From Acaryochloris sp. IP29b_bin.148 (GTDB taxonomy: Bacteria; Cyanobacteriota; Cyanobacteriia; Thermosynechococcales; Thermosynechococcaceae), in the NCBI RefSeq assembly GCF_028285565.1, contig NZ_JANQOY010000171.1, positions 1-35,778 on the forward strand: DNA of 35,778 nt, in the 5' to 3' direction. Shown piece by piece: positions 23,174-32,445 of the stretch. Each line of letters opens with the position of its first letter. The stretch's first letter is position 1. The translations under genes and the position numbers were made by a program. The notes under the pieces are model-generated. The model made no database searches, had not been told where the DNA came from, and saw nothing but the letters and a program-made list of their open reading frames with translations.

Positions 23174-25651
23174 CTATGTAAAAATTGCCCCACCCATCAG
23201 TTTTTGGTAGCGAAGATTTAATTCAGATTGCATCAGGGGCCAAGCCGCTAAAGTGCTGTCTTTTTTCAAGACTTTTTCAGCCGCTTGACGGGCTAATTCT
23301 AGGGTCTCTTGATCGTCCACTAAGCTGGCTAGGGCTAGGTCAGGCAGTCCCGATTGGCGGGTGCCTAAAACTTCTCCTGGCCCCCGAAAGCGCAGATCCA
23401 TTTCGGCAATAAAAAAGCCATCTTGGGACTGTTCCAACACCGCTAACCGCTGGCGGGCCGTTTCCGTTTTCGAGCTATTCATCAAGAGACAATAGGATTG
23501 ATGGGCTCCTCGACCGACCCGACCTCGGAGCTGATGGAGTTGGGATAGGCCAAACCGATCGGCATGTTCAATTAACATCACCGTGGCATTGGGAATATCG
23601 ACGCCCACTTCCACCACAGTGGTTGAAACTAAAATATGCAGGGTATGCTCCCGGAACTGGGAAATCACCTCTTCTTTCTCCGCCGAAGTGAGCCGACCAT
23701 GCAGCAACCCCACCTGGAAGTTAGGGAAAATGGTGGTTTGCAGGCGATCATGCTCTTGCACTGCTGATCGCAAATCCAGTTTCTCGGACTCCTCCACTAG
23801 AGGTAAGACAATATAAATTTGCCGTCCCTGGGCGATTTCCCGCCGCATCAGGTCGTAGGCATGGGCGCGATCACGGGTCGTTAACATCGTCGTCTGAATC
23901 GCCTGTCGCCCCGGCGGTAGCTCGTCAATCTGACTGACATCCAGGTCGCCATGAAGGGTGAGGGCCAGGGTGCGGGGAATAGGAGTAGCGGTCATGGTGA
24001 GCACATGGGGATGCTGACCTTTTTGCTGGAGCAGGGCTCGCTGTTGAACGCCAAACCGATGCTGTTCGTCAATAACGGCTAAGCCCAAGCGATCAAATTC
24101 CACGTTGTCTTGAATCAGGGCATGGGTGCCAACAAGTAAGGGCAGTTCGCCCGTTTTGAGCTGTTCAGCAATTTGTCGGCGCTTGGCCGCTTTGGTAGAG
24201 CCCGTCAGCAAGTCAACGGGTAGGTGGAGCTGATTAAACCACTCCACAAGCTTGTGATAATGCTGCTCCGCCAGAACTTCCGTGGGGGCCATCAGGGCGG
24301 TTTGGTACCCAGATTGAATGGCTGACAGGAGAGCAATCACCGCCACCACGGTTTTACCTGACCCCACATCTCCCTGGACCAGGCGGTTCATGGGCTTGGT
24401 GGATTGCAGGTCCGCCAGAATATCCTGGACGACTCGCTGTTGCGCCCCAGTCAGGGTAAAGGGCAACACCTCGTAAAACCGCTCCAGCAATTCCCCATGC
24501 ACGCTTAAGGGCACACTTTCTTGGGTCTGGCGCTGCTGTTGGCGACGGACTAACATCCCGAGCTGTAGGTAAAAGAATTCATCGAAGATCAAGCGGCGGC
24601 GGGCTCGATCTAAGGCATCGCTATCAGGGGGGAAATGTACATCTGCGATCGCACTCGGCAAGTCCGTCAAATTATTCTGCTGCCGCAGGCCCTCGGGCAA
24701 TGGATCGCGCAGGCTTTTTGCCGCGGGCAGGGCCGCCACCACCGCTCGCCGCACCAGGTCCGGGGTCACCCCTTCCGTCAGGGCATAAATGGGCACCACT
24801 CGCCCAATGACCATGGACTCAATTTTGTCCCCAGAATGGTTGAGTACTTCCAGATCAGGGTTATCTAGGGTGATGCCATACTTGCTGCTTTTGACCAAGC
24901 CAGAGGCCGCCACCACGGCGCCAGGGGGATAGAGACGCTTTTGTTGCTCTTGCCACCCGCGACTACGAAAGCGATTACCGGCATAGAAGCGGCTGAGCTT
25001 GACTTGGCCAGTGGTGTCTTTGACCACTAGCTCAAAGATGGTGAGTTTGGGATTGCGGGGACTGCTAAAGCAATTCACCCGCCTCACTGTCGCCACTAGA
25101 GTGACCGTTGCCCCTTCTTCCAGATCTCGAATAGAGACTTGGCGCGCATAGTCAATATGGTCACGGGGATAGTAGAACAGTAAATCCCGGACGCTATATA
25201 GCCCCAATTTCTCCAGCTTCTGAGCGCTTTTAGGGCCAATCCCGGACAAGGACAGAATGGGGAGATCCAAGGACAACTTCTGAGGGGCAGCCGTTAGCTT
25301 TTGCGTGGCAGGCTTACGAGGCTTTGGCGGCGGATCAGTCGCCTGACGATAATCTTTCTGGGTGGTGTAGAGGAGGCGGCGAGTTTCAGCCACCAAGTGT
25401 TGGCGCTGATTTAGAGTCAGTTCTGCATAGCCACCAAACTTCTGAGCCGTAGACTGCCACCGCTCTTGCACCGCAGACTCGGAATGGGGCGGGACCGTGC
25501 TGGCCAAACTCTGTTGGAGAAATTGACTAAAGCGAAATTGCTTGCCTTCTAGGTCACAAAATCCGCGATCCGCTTCTACAGAGAGGGCCTGTTGCAACCT
25601 CACCCAATCGGGCAGGTTGGCGGTGGACACAACTGGAACAGAATCACCCAT
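23174..25651 (-). CDS. recG: ATP-dependent DNA helicase RecG
   Basis: Reverses stalled replication forks and processes recombination branches. The 825-residue protein has the cyanobacterial N-terminal extension (about 130 residues before LSLDLPILSLSGIGPKSAQKLEKLG), then the wedge/OB domain. The helicase motifs follow: GDVGSGKTVVA (Walker A), MAPTEVLAEQH, VIDEQHRFG, MTATPIPRTLALT, VSTTVVEVGVDIPNA and QLRGRVGRG. The C-terminal domain ends in RFRGPGEVLGTRQSGLPD, as expected. The length fits cyanobacterial RecG, which is longer than the E. coli enzyme. It follows pmbA by 228 bp on the same strand and is ended by a strong hairpin at 23060-23123. The ATG has no clear SD. Confidence 0.96.
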   Translation of the reverse strand: MGDSVPVVSTANLPDWVRLQQALSVEADRGFCDLEGKQFRFSQFLQQSLASTVPPHSESAVQERWQSTAQKFGGYAELTLNQRQHLVAETRRLLYTTQKDYRQATDPPPKPRKPATQKLTAAPQKLSLDLPILSLSGIGPKSAQKLEKLGLYSVRDLLFYYPRDHIDYARQVSIRDLEEGATVTLVATVRRVNCFSSPRNPKLTIFELVVKDTTGQVKLSRFYAGNRFRSRGWQEQQKRLYPPGAVVAASGLVKSSKYGITLDNPDLEVLNHSGDKIESMVIGRVVPIYALTEGVTPDLVRRAVVAALPAAKSLRDPLPEGLRQQNNLTDLPSAIADVHFPPDSDALDRARRRLIFDEFFYLQLGMLVRRQQQRQTQESVPLSVHGELLERFYEVLPFTLTGAQQRVVQDILADLQSTKPMNRLVQGDVGSGKTVVAVIALLSAIQSGYQTALMAPTEVLAEQHYHKLVEWFNQLHLPVDLLTGSTKAAKRRQIAEQLKTGELPLLVGTHALIQDNVEFDRLGLAVIDEQHRFGVQQRALLQQKGQHPHVLTMTATPIPRTLALTLHGDLDVSQIDELPPGRQAIQTTMLTTRDRAHAYDLMRREIAQGRQIYIVLPLVEESEKLDLRSAVQEHDRLQTTIFPNFQVGLLHGRLTSAEKEEVISQFREHTLHILVSTTVVEVGVDIPNATVMLIEHADRFGLSQLHQLRGRVGRGAHQSYCLLMNSSKTETARQRLAVLEQSQDGFFIAEMDLRFRGPGEVLGTRQSGLPDLALASLVDDQETLELARQAAEKVLKKDSTLAAWPLMQSELNLRYQKLMGGAIFT

Positions 25652-25733
25652 AGACGTTGCAGCAATATTGCTCCCATTGTAGTGATCAATGGAGATTTTG
25701 AGTCCTGTTTATCTGAGATAACACGGTCTAAGT

Positions 25734-25830
25734 ACTCTTATCAGCACTTCATTGAGATCAATCATACTGGGTGGGTTCAACGATAAGAGTGCCATCAGTA
25801 AGGATAGTGTTCTGAAAGAGCGCACTATCC
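25734..25830. repeat. Two inverted repeats between recG and pmbA
   Basis: ACTCTTATC (25734-25742) is the exact inverse of GATAAGAGT (25782-25790), 39 bp apart. GGATAGTG (25802-25809) is the inverse of CACTATCC (25823-25830). Both lie in the 228-bp spacer. Neither has a good T-run on the minus strand. They may form the pmbA mRNA end or recG regulatory structure, or be remains of a repeat. Confidence 0.45.
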
Positions 25831-25879
25831 CAAAAACGACAGTCCATTGATTGAATCACTAAAGCTAGCCTATAGCGTG

Positions 25880-27220
25880 TTATTCACCTGTAATGGATAG
25901 CTCATCCACCCAGATTCTGGGGCAAATACCACCAGGTGTGAGTTCCGCCTCCGATTCAACATAAATAATCGACTTAAGCAATTCTCGGAAATCTCCAGCA
26001 ACAGTAGCTGATTCAATACTGACCCGCTCGCCTTTGTTAACCAGCCAGCCATCAAAAGGCAAAGAGAAAGATCCTTGCAGCGCTTTCACCCCAGCATGAA
26101 GGGCTTGAACATCATCAATAAAGACGACATTTTCGGCAGTCTCTAAGCTGTAGGCTTGCTCAGGGGTGCTGGCGGCAAACACATGGTAGAAATGTGGCCC
26201 CACGGTAACCTTGGCTCCAAGATTGGCATGCCCTGTAGGTTGAGTATCTAAGCGCTTAGCCGTTCCTGAACTATGGAGGAAATTTGTGAGCACCCCTTTA
26301 TCAATAATTGGAATGCGTCGGGTGGGGGTTCCTTCGTCATCAAAGGTGGTTTTGCCCACGTTGTCGGCATGGAGAGCATCATCAGCAACGGATAGAAGGG
26401 GGGATGCAATTTCTGCTCCGAGTGACTCAACCGTAGATAGGCTGCGATTATCAAGTACGCTTTGGGCATTGAACAGGTTGGAAAAGGCCCCTAACAAGCT
26501 AAGAAACGCTTCGGCAGACAGGACAACGCGATACTTGCCCGAGGTAATCGGCTGATAGTTGAGGTGACTGATGGTTTTCTCTGCGGTTTCTTGCAAGCAT
26601 CCTTCAATATCGAGCTGCTTTAGACCTTGGCTGACTCGGTAAGCGCCAGCACTGCGGGGACGTTTGCCTTCCTGTTCGGTTTTGCTATAGAGATAGATCG
26701 AACTGGCTGACCGGGCCTCTTGCCGCATAGCCCCCTCACTGTTGAGGTAGAACCGCTGGGCATCTCGTTGGGCAAGGCCATTGTAAGGAACGCCTGCGAT
26801 CGCATCATGGGCTTCCATTAATTTTGCTTCGGTCTGCACCAGATTCTCAATCAAGGTGGCAATTTCCGCCTGGGGTACTAGCTCAGATTGGGTGGCGTCC
26901 AGAGCGGCGGTGGCTTCTGGACTAAAATCCGGCACATGCTCTTTGGCTCCAAAGGCACTGGCTTCTTGGGCCGTTTTGAGTGCCAATTCGAGTCCCAGTT
27001 CATCCACTTCGCTGGTGGTGGTGACGCCGACGGTATGGGCTTCATTCCAGACGCGGACCATCACGCTAGAGCGTTTGGAAGCCTTAACCTGTTTGGGTTC
27101 GCCTTGATCGACTTGGACGCTGGCTTCATCGACGGTAGACCCACAGACATCAAACTTTTGAATGCCTAAGGCTTGGGCTTTTTCTTTTGCGATCGCAGCA
27201 ATGGTAGCAACATCAGACAC
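25880..27220 (-). CDS. pmbA: TldE/PmbA-type subunit of the TldD/TldE peptidase
   Basis: The non-catalytic partner of the TldD/TldE metalloprotease, which trims modified peptides (microcin B17 leader in E. coli) and degrades the CcdA antitoxin. The 446-residue protein has the U62/PmbA layout: an N-terminal domain with VDQGEPKQVKASKRSSVMVRV, then the C-terminal domain with TTFDDEGTPTRRIPIIDKGVLTNFLHSSGTAKR and ATGHANLG-like segments. It lacks HExxxH, as TldE does. The start codon is GTG at 27220, nine bases after AGGAGAG. It is the distal gene of the tldD-Uma2-pmbA set on the minus strand. Its peptide substrate in this organism is unknown. Confidence 0.9.
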   Translation of the reverse strand: MSDVATIAAIAKEKAQALGIQKFDVCGSTVDEASVQVDQGEPKQVKASKRSSVMVRVWNEAHTVGVTTTSEVDELGLELALKTAQEASAFGAKEHVPDFSPEATAALDATQSELVPQAEIATLIENLVQTEAKLMEAHDAIAGVPYNGLAQRDAQRFYLNSEGAMRQEARSASSIYLYSKTEQEGKRPRSAGAYRVSQGLKQLDIEGCLQETAEKTISHLNYQPITSGKYRVVLSAEAFLSLLGAFSNLFNAQSVLDNRSLSTVESLGAEIASPLLSVADDALHADNVGKTTFDDEGTPTRRIPIIDKGVLTNFLHSSGTAKRLDTQPTGHANLGAKVTVGPHFYHVFAASTPEQAYSLETAENVVFIDDVQALHAGVKALQGSFSLPFDGWLVNKGERVSIESATVAGDFRELLKSIIYVESEAELTPGGICPRIWVDELSITGE

Positions 27221-27315
27221 GCTATTTAACTCTCCTATGTTTTATTTGTTGTCGAGGTGTTTTTTATACCTATATGGAGCCAAAACCTTATACCTATTAA
27301 ATTGATTGGTTGGGA

Positions 27316-28050
27316 TTACAGCAAACCTTCAGCCTCTGGATCAACCCCCATTGCCCGCAGGCGTTCACCCAACTGTTGCATTTTGGCTTCCGCTTGACTG
27401 GCCCGTTCATTGCCAATCAGCAACAATTCACCCGCCAAGGTCCACCACCGCAACCAGGTTCCTTCTTGGTTTTGATAGTGTCCTTGCCAGAGACCTAATT
27501 CGACCTGCAAAGGGGGAATAGGATAGTGCCCGCGATCATTCGTCGATAACTGTTGATATTGGCCACCCACCAATTCGTAGACCTCTAATTTGGCAGAATT
27601 AATCTCATAAATTCCATAGTAAGGAACTCGGATAATTTTTTCATAGACCCAAAACTTGCCAGTAAAAGGGGTCTGATCCCGCTCTTCGCTACCGCTCCCC
27701 GAGGCAAATTCCAGTACAACGGCTGGGGCGATATACTCTCGCCACAACACGTAGGACCGTCGAATCTGATTATTGAGTTTGGGGGGCACATGAGGAACAT
27801 AAAACCAATCCGGTGCAACCGCGCCCTGTTCTGCGGGTTCAGTTTCTCGCCAATAAATGCCGCAGTCCTGGCCAATACAATACTGGCCATCTGGATGCAG
27901 TTGTCGCAAAGTCGTGCTGAGTGAATCCGTTAGTAACAGACTTTGCGGATGTTCCTGGAAATTTTTCACAAAGGTACCATCTGTTTCCGGTAACTGAGTA
28001 TGGTCAGGGAAACGAGAAGTAATGGCCTGTGGGGATGCAGACTCAGTCAT
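27316..28050 (-). CDS. Uma2-family PD-(D/E)XK protein
   Basis: A 244-residue protein of the Uma2 (DUF820) family, very numerous in cyanobacteria and related to restriction endonucleases but without a settled function. Visible landmarks are APDWFYVP (catalytic Asp region), AVVLEFASGSGSEERD (Glu in the second strand), KFWVYEKIIRVPYYGIYEI, and YPIPPLQVELGLWQGHY. A C-terminal helix (NERASQAEAKMQQLGERLRAMGVDPE) is the usual coiled tail. It lies between tldD (49 bp upstream) and pmbA (95 bp downstream), on the same strand. It looks like an insertion of a mobile-prone gene into a normally adjacent pair, or a functional link. I favour chance placement. Confidence 0.85.
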   Translation of the reverse strand: MTESASPQAITSRFPDHTQLPETDGTFVKNFQEHPQSLLLTDSLSTTLRQLHPDGQYCIGQDCGIYWRETEPAEQGAVAPDWFYVPHVPPKLNNQIRRSYVLWREYIAPAVVLEFASGSGSEERDQTPFTGKFWVYEKIIRVPYYGIYEINSAKLEVYELVGGQYQQLSTNDRGHYPIPPLQVELGLWQGHYQNQEGTWLRWWTLAGELLLIGNERASQAEAKMQQLGERLRAMGVDPEAEGLL

Positions 28051-28099
28051 ACAAACAGAGTGTAAAGCAGTTGAGCAAGTTGAAGTAGCAAGCTTTTAC

Positions 28100-29569
28100 T
28101 TAGCGACCACCCACGGTAATCTCATCCACTTTGATATGGGGCTGTCCCACCGTGACATAAATACTGCCACTAATGGAACCGCAGAAGCCTGCCGCTAGGC
28201 CCAAATCTTGGGAGGACATGGAAATTCGCTTCATAATCTCCTTGGCTTCCCCAATCAAGGTCGCGCCTTTGAGGGGCTTGGTGATTTTGCCATTCTCAAT
28301 CAGATAGGCTTCATCCACACCAAAGTTAAACTCACCCGTCGGGCCAACACTGCCGCCCCCCATCTTTTTGCAATAGATGCCTTTCTCCACCGAGTTAAAT
28401 AGATCCTCATTGGTGAAGTTACCGGGGGCAATATAGGTATTGCGCATCCGACTCGCGGCAGCATGGGTATAGCTTTGCCGACGACCACTGCCCGTGCGAG
28501 GATGTCCGGTGCGGATACAGCCGGCTCGGTCAGACAGGAAGTTTTTGAGGATGCCGTTTTCAATCAATAGGGTACGCTGCACGGGCATGCCTTCGTCGTC
28601 CATATCAATGGAGCCAAAGGCATTGGGAGACAATCCTTCATCCCAAGCCGTTAGATTCTCATGGGCGATTTTTTGGCCTTTCATGTCCGAGAAGGGACTG
28701 GTCTGGCGCTCAATTTGGGTGGTTTCTAATAGATGACCACAGGCTTCATGGAAGATCACCCCGCCAAACTCATTGGCCATAATAATTGGATAATTGCCAG
28801 ACTCCACATAGTCCGCATGGAGCATTTGTCCGGCGGATTCTGAGACTTCCGCTGAATCCTCGGCATACTGCCAGGAGCGGAGGAAATTAGGATTATTCGT
28901 AGCACCCACCCGCTTGTTAATGGAGGCGCGATCGCTACCTTCTGCACAGAGCAAACTGTAGCCCACCGATTGGGTGAGACGAATATCACGGGCAAACACG
29001 CCATCGCTGGCTGCCACTAAGACTTCCTGCCAATCTCGGAAATAGGTGGCGCGGCGAGACTGCACATGAGCAGCATCCTTATTCAGTTGGGCATTGGCGG
29101 TGAGCAAAATATCGCCCATTTCCTGCATAGAGCTACAATTAGACAGCCAAGCCTCTTTGCCATTGGCAGCAGCATAGTCGCGCAGCAGCTCTAGGTTAAT
29201 TTCAGGTATAAACGCCTGCGGATTAGGTAGGTTTAAGCCCAGAATCGACAGGGCTTTTTCTAAGGCCGACTTCAGGCCCTTAAAACTCATATCATTAGTG
29301 CTGACGTAGCAATCTCCCTTACCCAGAAAGACACGGACGCCTGCGCCCGCAACCAGTCGGGGAGAAATGCTGGTGATCGCATCTTCTTCAGCCAAACAGC
29401 TAATGTAGTTGACTCGCTCTAGGAAAAACTCGACAAAATCAGCTCCAGCTGCTCGGCCTAACCCTAATAGCGTGGATAAGGGTGATCGCCAGGTATCGTC
29501 GAAGCGATCGCGGGTCGCAGAATAGTCCAAGGTGGGGAGTTCGCGGGAAAGCAGCGCAGTTGGAGACAT
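28100..29569 (-). CDS. tldD: TldD zinc metalloprotease subunit
   Basis: The catalytic subunit of the TldD/TldE peptidase, which cleaves unfolded or modified peptides. The 489-residue protein has the active site [10 protein letters not shown] (H274, E275, H279, the HExxxH motif), then [13 protein letters not shown] and [42 protein letters not shown]. The C-terminal cysteine in [12 protein letters not shown] supplies the third zinc ligand. Length is slightly above E. coli TldD. It is first in the set tldD-Uma2-pmbA. It is separated from the upstream phospholipase D-like gene by 196 bp containing a bulged hairpin (29660-29700), so it probably has its own promoter in 29570-29650. Confidence 0.93.
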   Translation of the reverse strand: MSPTALLSRELPTLDYSATRDRFDDTWRSPLSTLLGLGRAAGADFVEFFLERVNYISCLAEEDAITSISPRLVAGAGVRVFLGKGDCYVSTNDMSFKGLKSALEKALSILGLNLPNPQAFIPEINLELLRDYAAANGKEAWLSNCSSMQEMGDILLTANAQLNKDAAHVQSRRATYFRDWQEVLVAASDGVFARDIRLTQSVGYSLLCAEGSDRASINKRVGATNNPNFLRSWQYAEDSAEVSESAGQMLHADYVESGNYPIIMANEFGGVIFHEACGHLLETTQIERQTSPFSDMKGQKIAHENLTAWDEGLSPNAFGSIDMDDEGMPVQRTLLIENGILKNFLSDRAGCIRTGHPRTGSGRRQSYTHAAASRMRNTYIAPGNFTNEDLFNSVEKGIYCKKMGGGSVGPTGEFNFGVDEAYLIENGKITKPLKGATLIGEAKEIMKRISMSSQDLGLAAGFCGSISGSIYVTVGQPHIKVDEITVGGR

Positions 29570-29659
29570 AGGTATAGTGATTCCAGTGGATTGCAGATGG
29601 GCAAAGGCTGATCAGCAAATCTGATATCAAGGGCCAATGTAGTCAGTGTAACAAACTCA

Positions 29660-29700
29660 GCCCGTGCGAGCAGACCCGCCCAAAATCAGTCTGTACGGGC
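29660..29700. repeat. Bulged hairpin between the PLD-like gene and tldD
   Basis: GCCCGT (29660-29665) pairs with ACGGGC (29695-29700), and inside them CAGAC pairs with GTCTG across a one-sided bulge. It lies 66 bp after the stop of the PLD-like gene. No clear T-run follows on the minus strand, so it is a possible but weak terminator. Confidence 0.45.
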
Positions 29701-29765
29701 AAGGCAAACCTCTTCAGCTCGCCATGATTAACCGTTCAACAGACTCGTTATCCAGAGGCTGACTG

Positions 29766-31445
29766 CTACCAGGTCACTTGTCCTCTCAAGGTCTCAAGGA
29801 GTTTGGGACCCACACCTGGCACCCGATCTAAATCTGCTAGCGAGGTAAAAGAACGCTGTTGTCTCGCCTGAATAATACGGGATGCTAGTTTTGGCCCTAT
29901 CCCCGGTAATTTCTCCAATTCTGCCTGGCTGGCTGTATTGAGATTTACTAACGATGAAGTCTGAGGGGACGGCGGAGCAGAGGGAAGGCTAAACGGAATA
30001 GATGCGGCTGTCAGTTGTGGTCCACATTGACGTTGGTGATCTTCAGCTTTGCGACGCAGAAAGGCCGGAATTCCCAGGCGACTATTCGCATAAAGACGCT
30101 CAAATTCCCGCTGATAATGGGCTGCAACTTGGGGATGTTCGATGACTAATATCGTTTCATCATTGAGCCGATTGGCGGCATCTGACCAATTATGAGATCC
30201 CACGATCACAGTTTTGTTATCCACAACTCCAAACTTGTGGTGAAGCACATCCCCGCTTGGCAGTTGAGACGTTCCTGCGGTTTGGAGGGGCTTTAACCAG
30301 GGTCGATTGTGCGGTTCGGCTTGACACGTCAAAGCGCCACTCCGAGAAGGACTAAGTGTTACGCCTAGCATATCTAGCACTTCGCTGTAGCTTTGATAGG
30401 CGAACTGAGGATCACTCAATACGCGTAGTTTGACGCCTTGCTGATATTCCATTGCCAGCTGATCCACGAGGGGCTGTTCGGAGAACACAAATAAGGCTAA
30501 GTCGATCTGCTGTTGGGCTTTGGCTAAGGTTTGACCGATCAGCCCGTTGGTACTATCCAACCAGGGAATAGAGAGAGATGATGGCGAAAATTGTACCCGT
30601 ACTTTGGCATCACCTACCCTGAAGGTTTGGGCAGAACGCCACGGTTTATTCACACCAAATTTGCTATCCGTTGCCTGGCCCGGACCATCCCCCCACAGCG
30701 ATTGAAACTCTTCGGTAAACAACTGAGCTAAGAGCTGGCTCTCAATCACAACTAGGGAATTCGGATTCCCTCTGCTATCTGGCGCGTCTAAATCACCGAG
30801 CAAGCCTGACAGGGTAAAGTTAGCCGTGGTCACCAGGGTAGTCTGACTATCGATAACCACAAATTTATGGTGCATCAGACCGCTCCCAGCAGACCCATCA
30901 GCTGTATCATCCAGCCAAGGAATGCCCGCGTTGCGAATCACCTGTAGTGCATCGTGTTCATTGATTTCCGTGGGGCTGAGTTCACCATTTTGGTCTTGAT
31001 CGATCAAGCGAAAATTGGCTTGATATCGCTTTTGCTGCCGCGAGTTCATTTGCGCAACTTCTGGAGGCGTGAAGCTACTCCAGGGACGACTATAAATGTT
31101 TTCCAACACCACTCGGACGCGAACCCCCGCCTGCTTGCGATCGCGCAATGCCTGGGCAATCCGAGGCGATCGCAATTCCTGGATCGCTACATCCACCGTG
31201 GACTGAGCCGCCTGAATTTGCTCGACAATAATGGACTCCAAATCGTCTCCAGGTCGGGTAATTTGCCGATAGGCGTCCGTAAAAGAATTAGCCAGACTCT
31301 GGTTCATATAAACCCGAATCTGGCTATGTTGTGGGAGAGGTTCGATGGTCTGGAACTGGGAGTGCGATCGCTGCCAACGATTCACCCCAATCCCTACGGC
31401 ACCGAGGAGAACAACCAAGGTTAGCCCCCATTGCAACCGCTGCAT
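29766..31445 (-). CDS. Membrane-anchored phospholipase D-fold protein with EF-hand and HhH motifs
   Basis: A 559-residue extracytoplasmic protein. An N-terminal signal anchor (about 5-22) is followed by two PLD halves: HKD1 at H192-H-K194-x4-D199 in MHHKFVVIDS with TTANFTLSG, and HKD2 at H402-H-K404-x4-D409 in LHHKFGVVDN with GSHNWS. A canonical EF-hand loop DQDQNGELSPTE (149-160) sits inside the first half, suggesting Ca2+ control. A C-terminal ComEA-like helix-hairpin-helix pair (LPGIGPKLA 513-521; VPGVGPKLL 542-550) would bind DNA. I therefore suspect a surface nuclease rather than a lipase. It follows the SYLF gene by seven bases and is likely in one operon with it. The HhH fusion is known among cyanobacterial PLD proteins only from memory. 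Confidence 0.88.
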   Translation of the reverse strand: MQRLQWGLTLVVLLGAVGIGVNRWQRSHSQFQTIEPLPQHSQIRVYMNQSLANSFTDAYRQITRPGDDLESIIVEQIQAAQSTVDVAIQELRSPRIAQALRDRKQAGVRVRVVLENIYSRPWSSFTPPEVAQMNSRQQKRYQANFRLIDQDQNGELSPTEINEHDALQVIRNAGIPWLDDTADGSAGSGLMHHKFVVIDSQTTLVTTANFTLSGLLGDLDAPDSRGNPNSLVVIESQLLAQLFTEEFQSLWGDGPGQATDSKFGVNKPWRSAQTFRVGDAKVRVQFSPSSLSIPWLDSTNGLIGQTLAKAQQQIDLALFVFSEQPLVDQLAMEYQQGVKLRVLSDPQFAYQSYSEVLDMLGVTLSPSRSGALTCQAEPHNRPWLKPLQTAGTSQLPSGDVLHHKFGVVDNKTVIVGSHNWSDAANRLNDETILVIEHPQVAAHYQREFERLYANSRLGIPAFLRRKAEDHQRQCGPQLTAASIPFSLPSAPPSPQTSSLVNLNTASQAELEKLPGIGPKLASRIIQARQQRSFTSLADLDRVPGVGPKLLETLRGQVTW

Positions 31446-31452
31446 CGGCAGA

Positions 31453-32175
31453 CTAGAAGCGGCTATAGGTCCCTAGTTCTGACTCTTCAAGTATCTGTCG
31501 GAGAGAATCAACAACGATAGGGGCTTCTACATCTGGATCTCTAAAAATTCGGCGAGGGGTAATGGATTGGCCATATAAATCTCGGTTTTTGCCTTTGTTA
31601 AACCCTACTTTTGAGCCATCAATCGCAACCCCCCCAAACAAGCCACTACTGCGTGCATAGGTCAGAATGGGAGAATTGCTGTAATCATCTGTGGGATCGA
31701 CTGCCGTGGCCCCGACTGGCCCTGCCGTCCCGGAAATACTGCCACCAATATCAAAGGATTTAGACATCACCTCATTCACCGTACTGCGATTGGGAAACAC
31801 CAAGACAATGTCGCTCGATTTGGCCCCAATTTGTAGACCAAAACTACCGCCTGTGATGCTGATAAAGGCAGGATTGCTCCAAGATCCATCTTCTTGCCGG
31901 AGCATCATCACTCCAGTCCCTCGACGTGCCCCAAACAAGAATCCCGCTTGAATCACGCCAGGGAAAATTGCGATACCTTGACTTTGCTCCAGTAGCTCTG
32001 AAGGGATTTGCGTTTTGGGATCGCTCAGAATGTCTTCTAAGACATCTTGAGACGAGTGAATAATCTTTTCGGCGTTCGCCTGCTTCTCCACATCTGAGGC
32101 TGCCATCGTTGGCATCGTTGTGGTGACGACAAGCACTGCGGTTACGGGCACAGCCACCATAGACTTGAGTTTCAT
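31453..32175 (-). CDS. SYLF-domain (Ysc84-type) lipid-binding protein, secreted
   Basis: A 240-residue exported protein. A signal peptide ends near TMAASD. The SYLF domain follows: KIIHSSQDVLEDIL, IPSELLEQSQGIAIFPGVIQAGFLFGARRGTGVMMLR, WSNPAFISITGGSFGLQIGAKSSDIVLVF, and ILTYARSSGLFGGVAIDGS. SYLF domains bind phosphoinositides or other lipids in eukaryotes; the bacterial role, probably at the envelope, is not established. The ATG is preceded by AGGGAGAG at a good distance. It is the first gene of a pair with the PLD-like gene, which raises the idea of shared envelope or lipid surface work. The 270-bp gap to the divergent CPBP gene must hold the promoters of both. Confidence 0.9.
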   Translation of the reverse strand: MKLKSMVAVPVTAVLVVTTTMPTMAASDVEKQANAEKIIHSSQDVLEDILSDPKTQIPSELLEQSQGIAIFPGVIQAGFLFGARRGTGVMMLRQEDGSWSNPAFISITGGSFGLQIGAKSSDIVLVFPNRSTVNEVMSKSFDIGGSISGTAGPVGATAVDPTDDYSNSPILTYARSSGLFGGVAIDGSKVGFNKGKNRDLYGQSITPRRIFRDPDVEAPIVVDSLRQILEESELGTYSRF

Positions 32176-32445
32176 CGCTATCTCTCCCTAGACAAGACGC
32201 TCACAAGGATAATGACCACCAGTTTGTTGGAAAGTTTCAGCATCCTCATTAAACAAAACAGTTTTGGAATACTAAATTTGGTGGAAATGGACAACACCAA
32301 GCGGGAACAAACTGATTTCAATCCCTTATTTTCTAGCCATTGGATAGCATCGAAATCATAAAATAGCAAGGTTTTTGAGATGAAACTTGTTGTTTGATAG
32401 TTCTAGTCCGTTTTTTCATCCACCATTTCAACGTTAGCCACCAAG

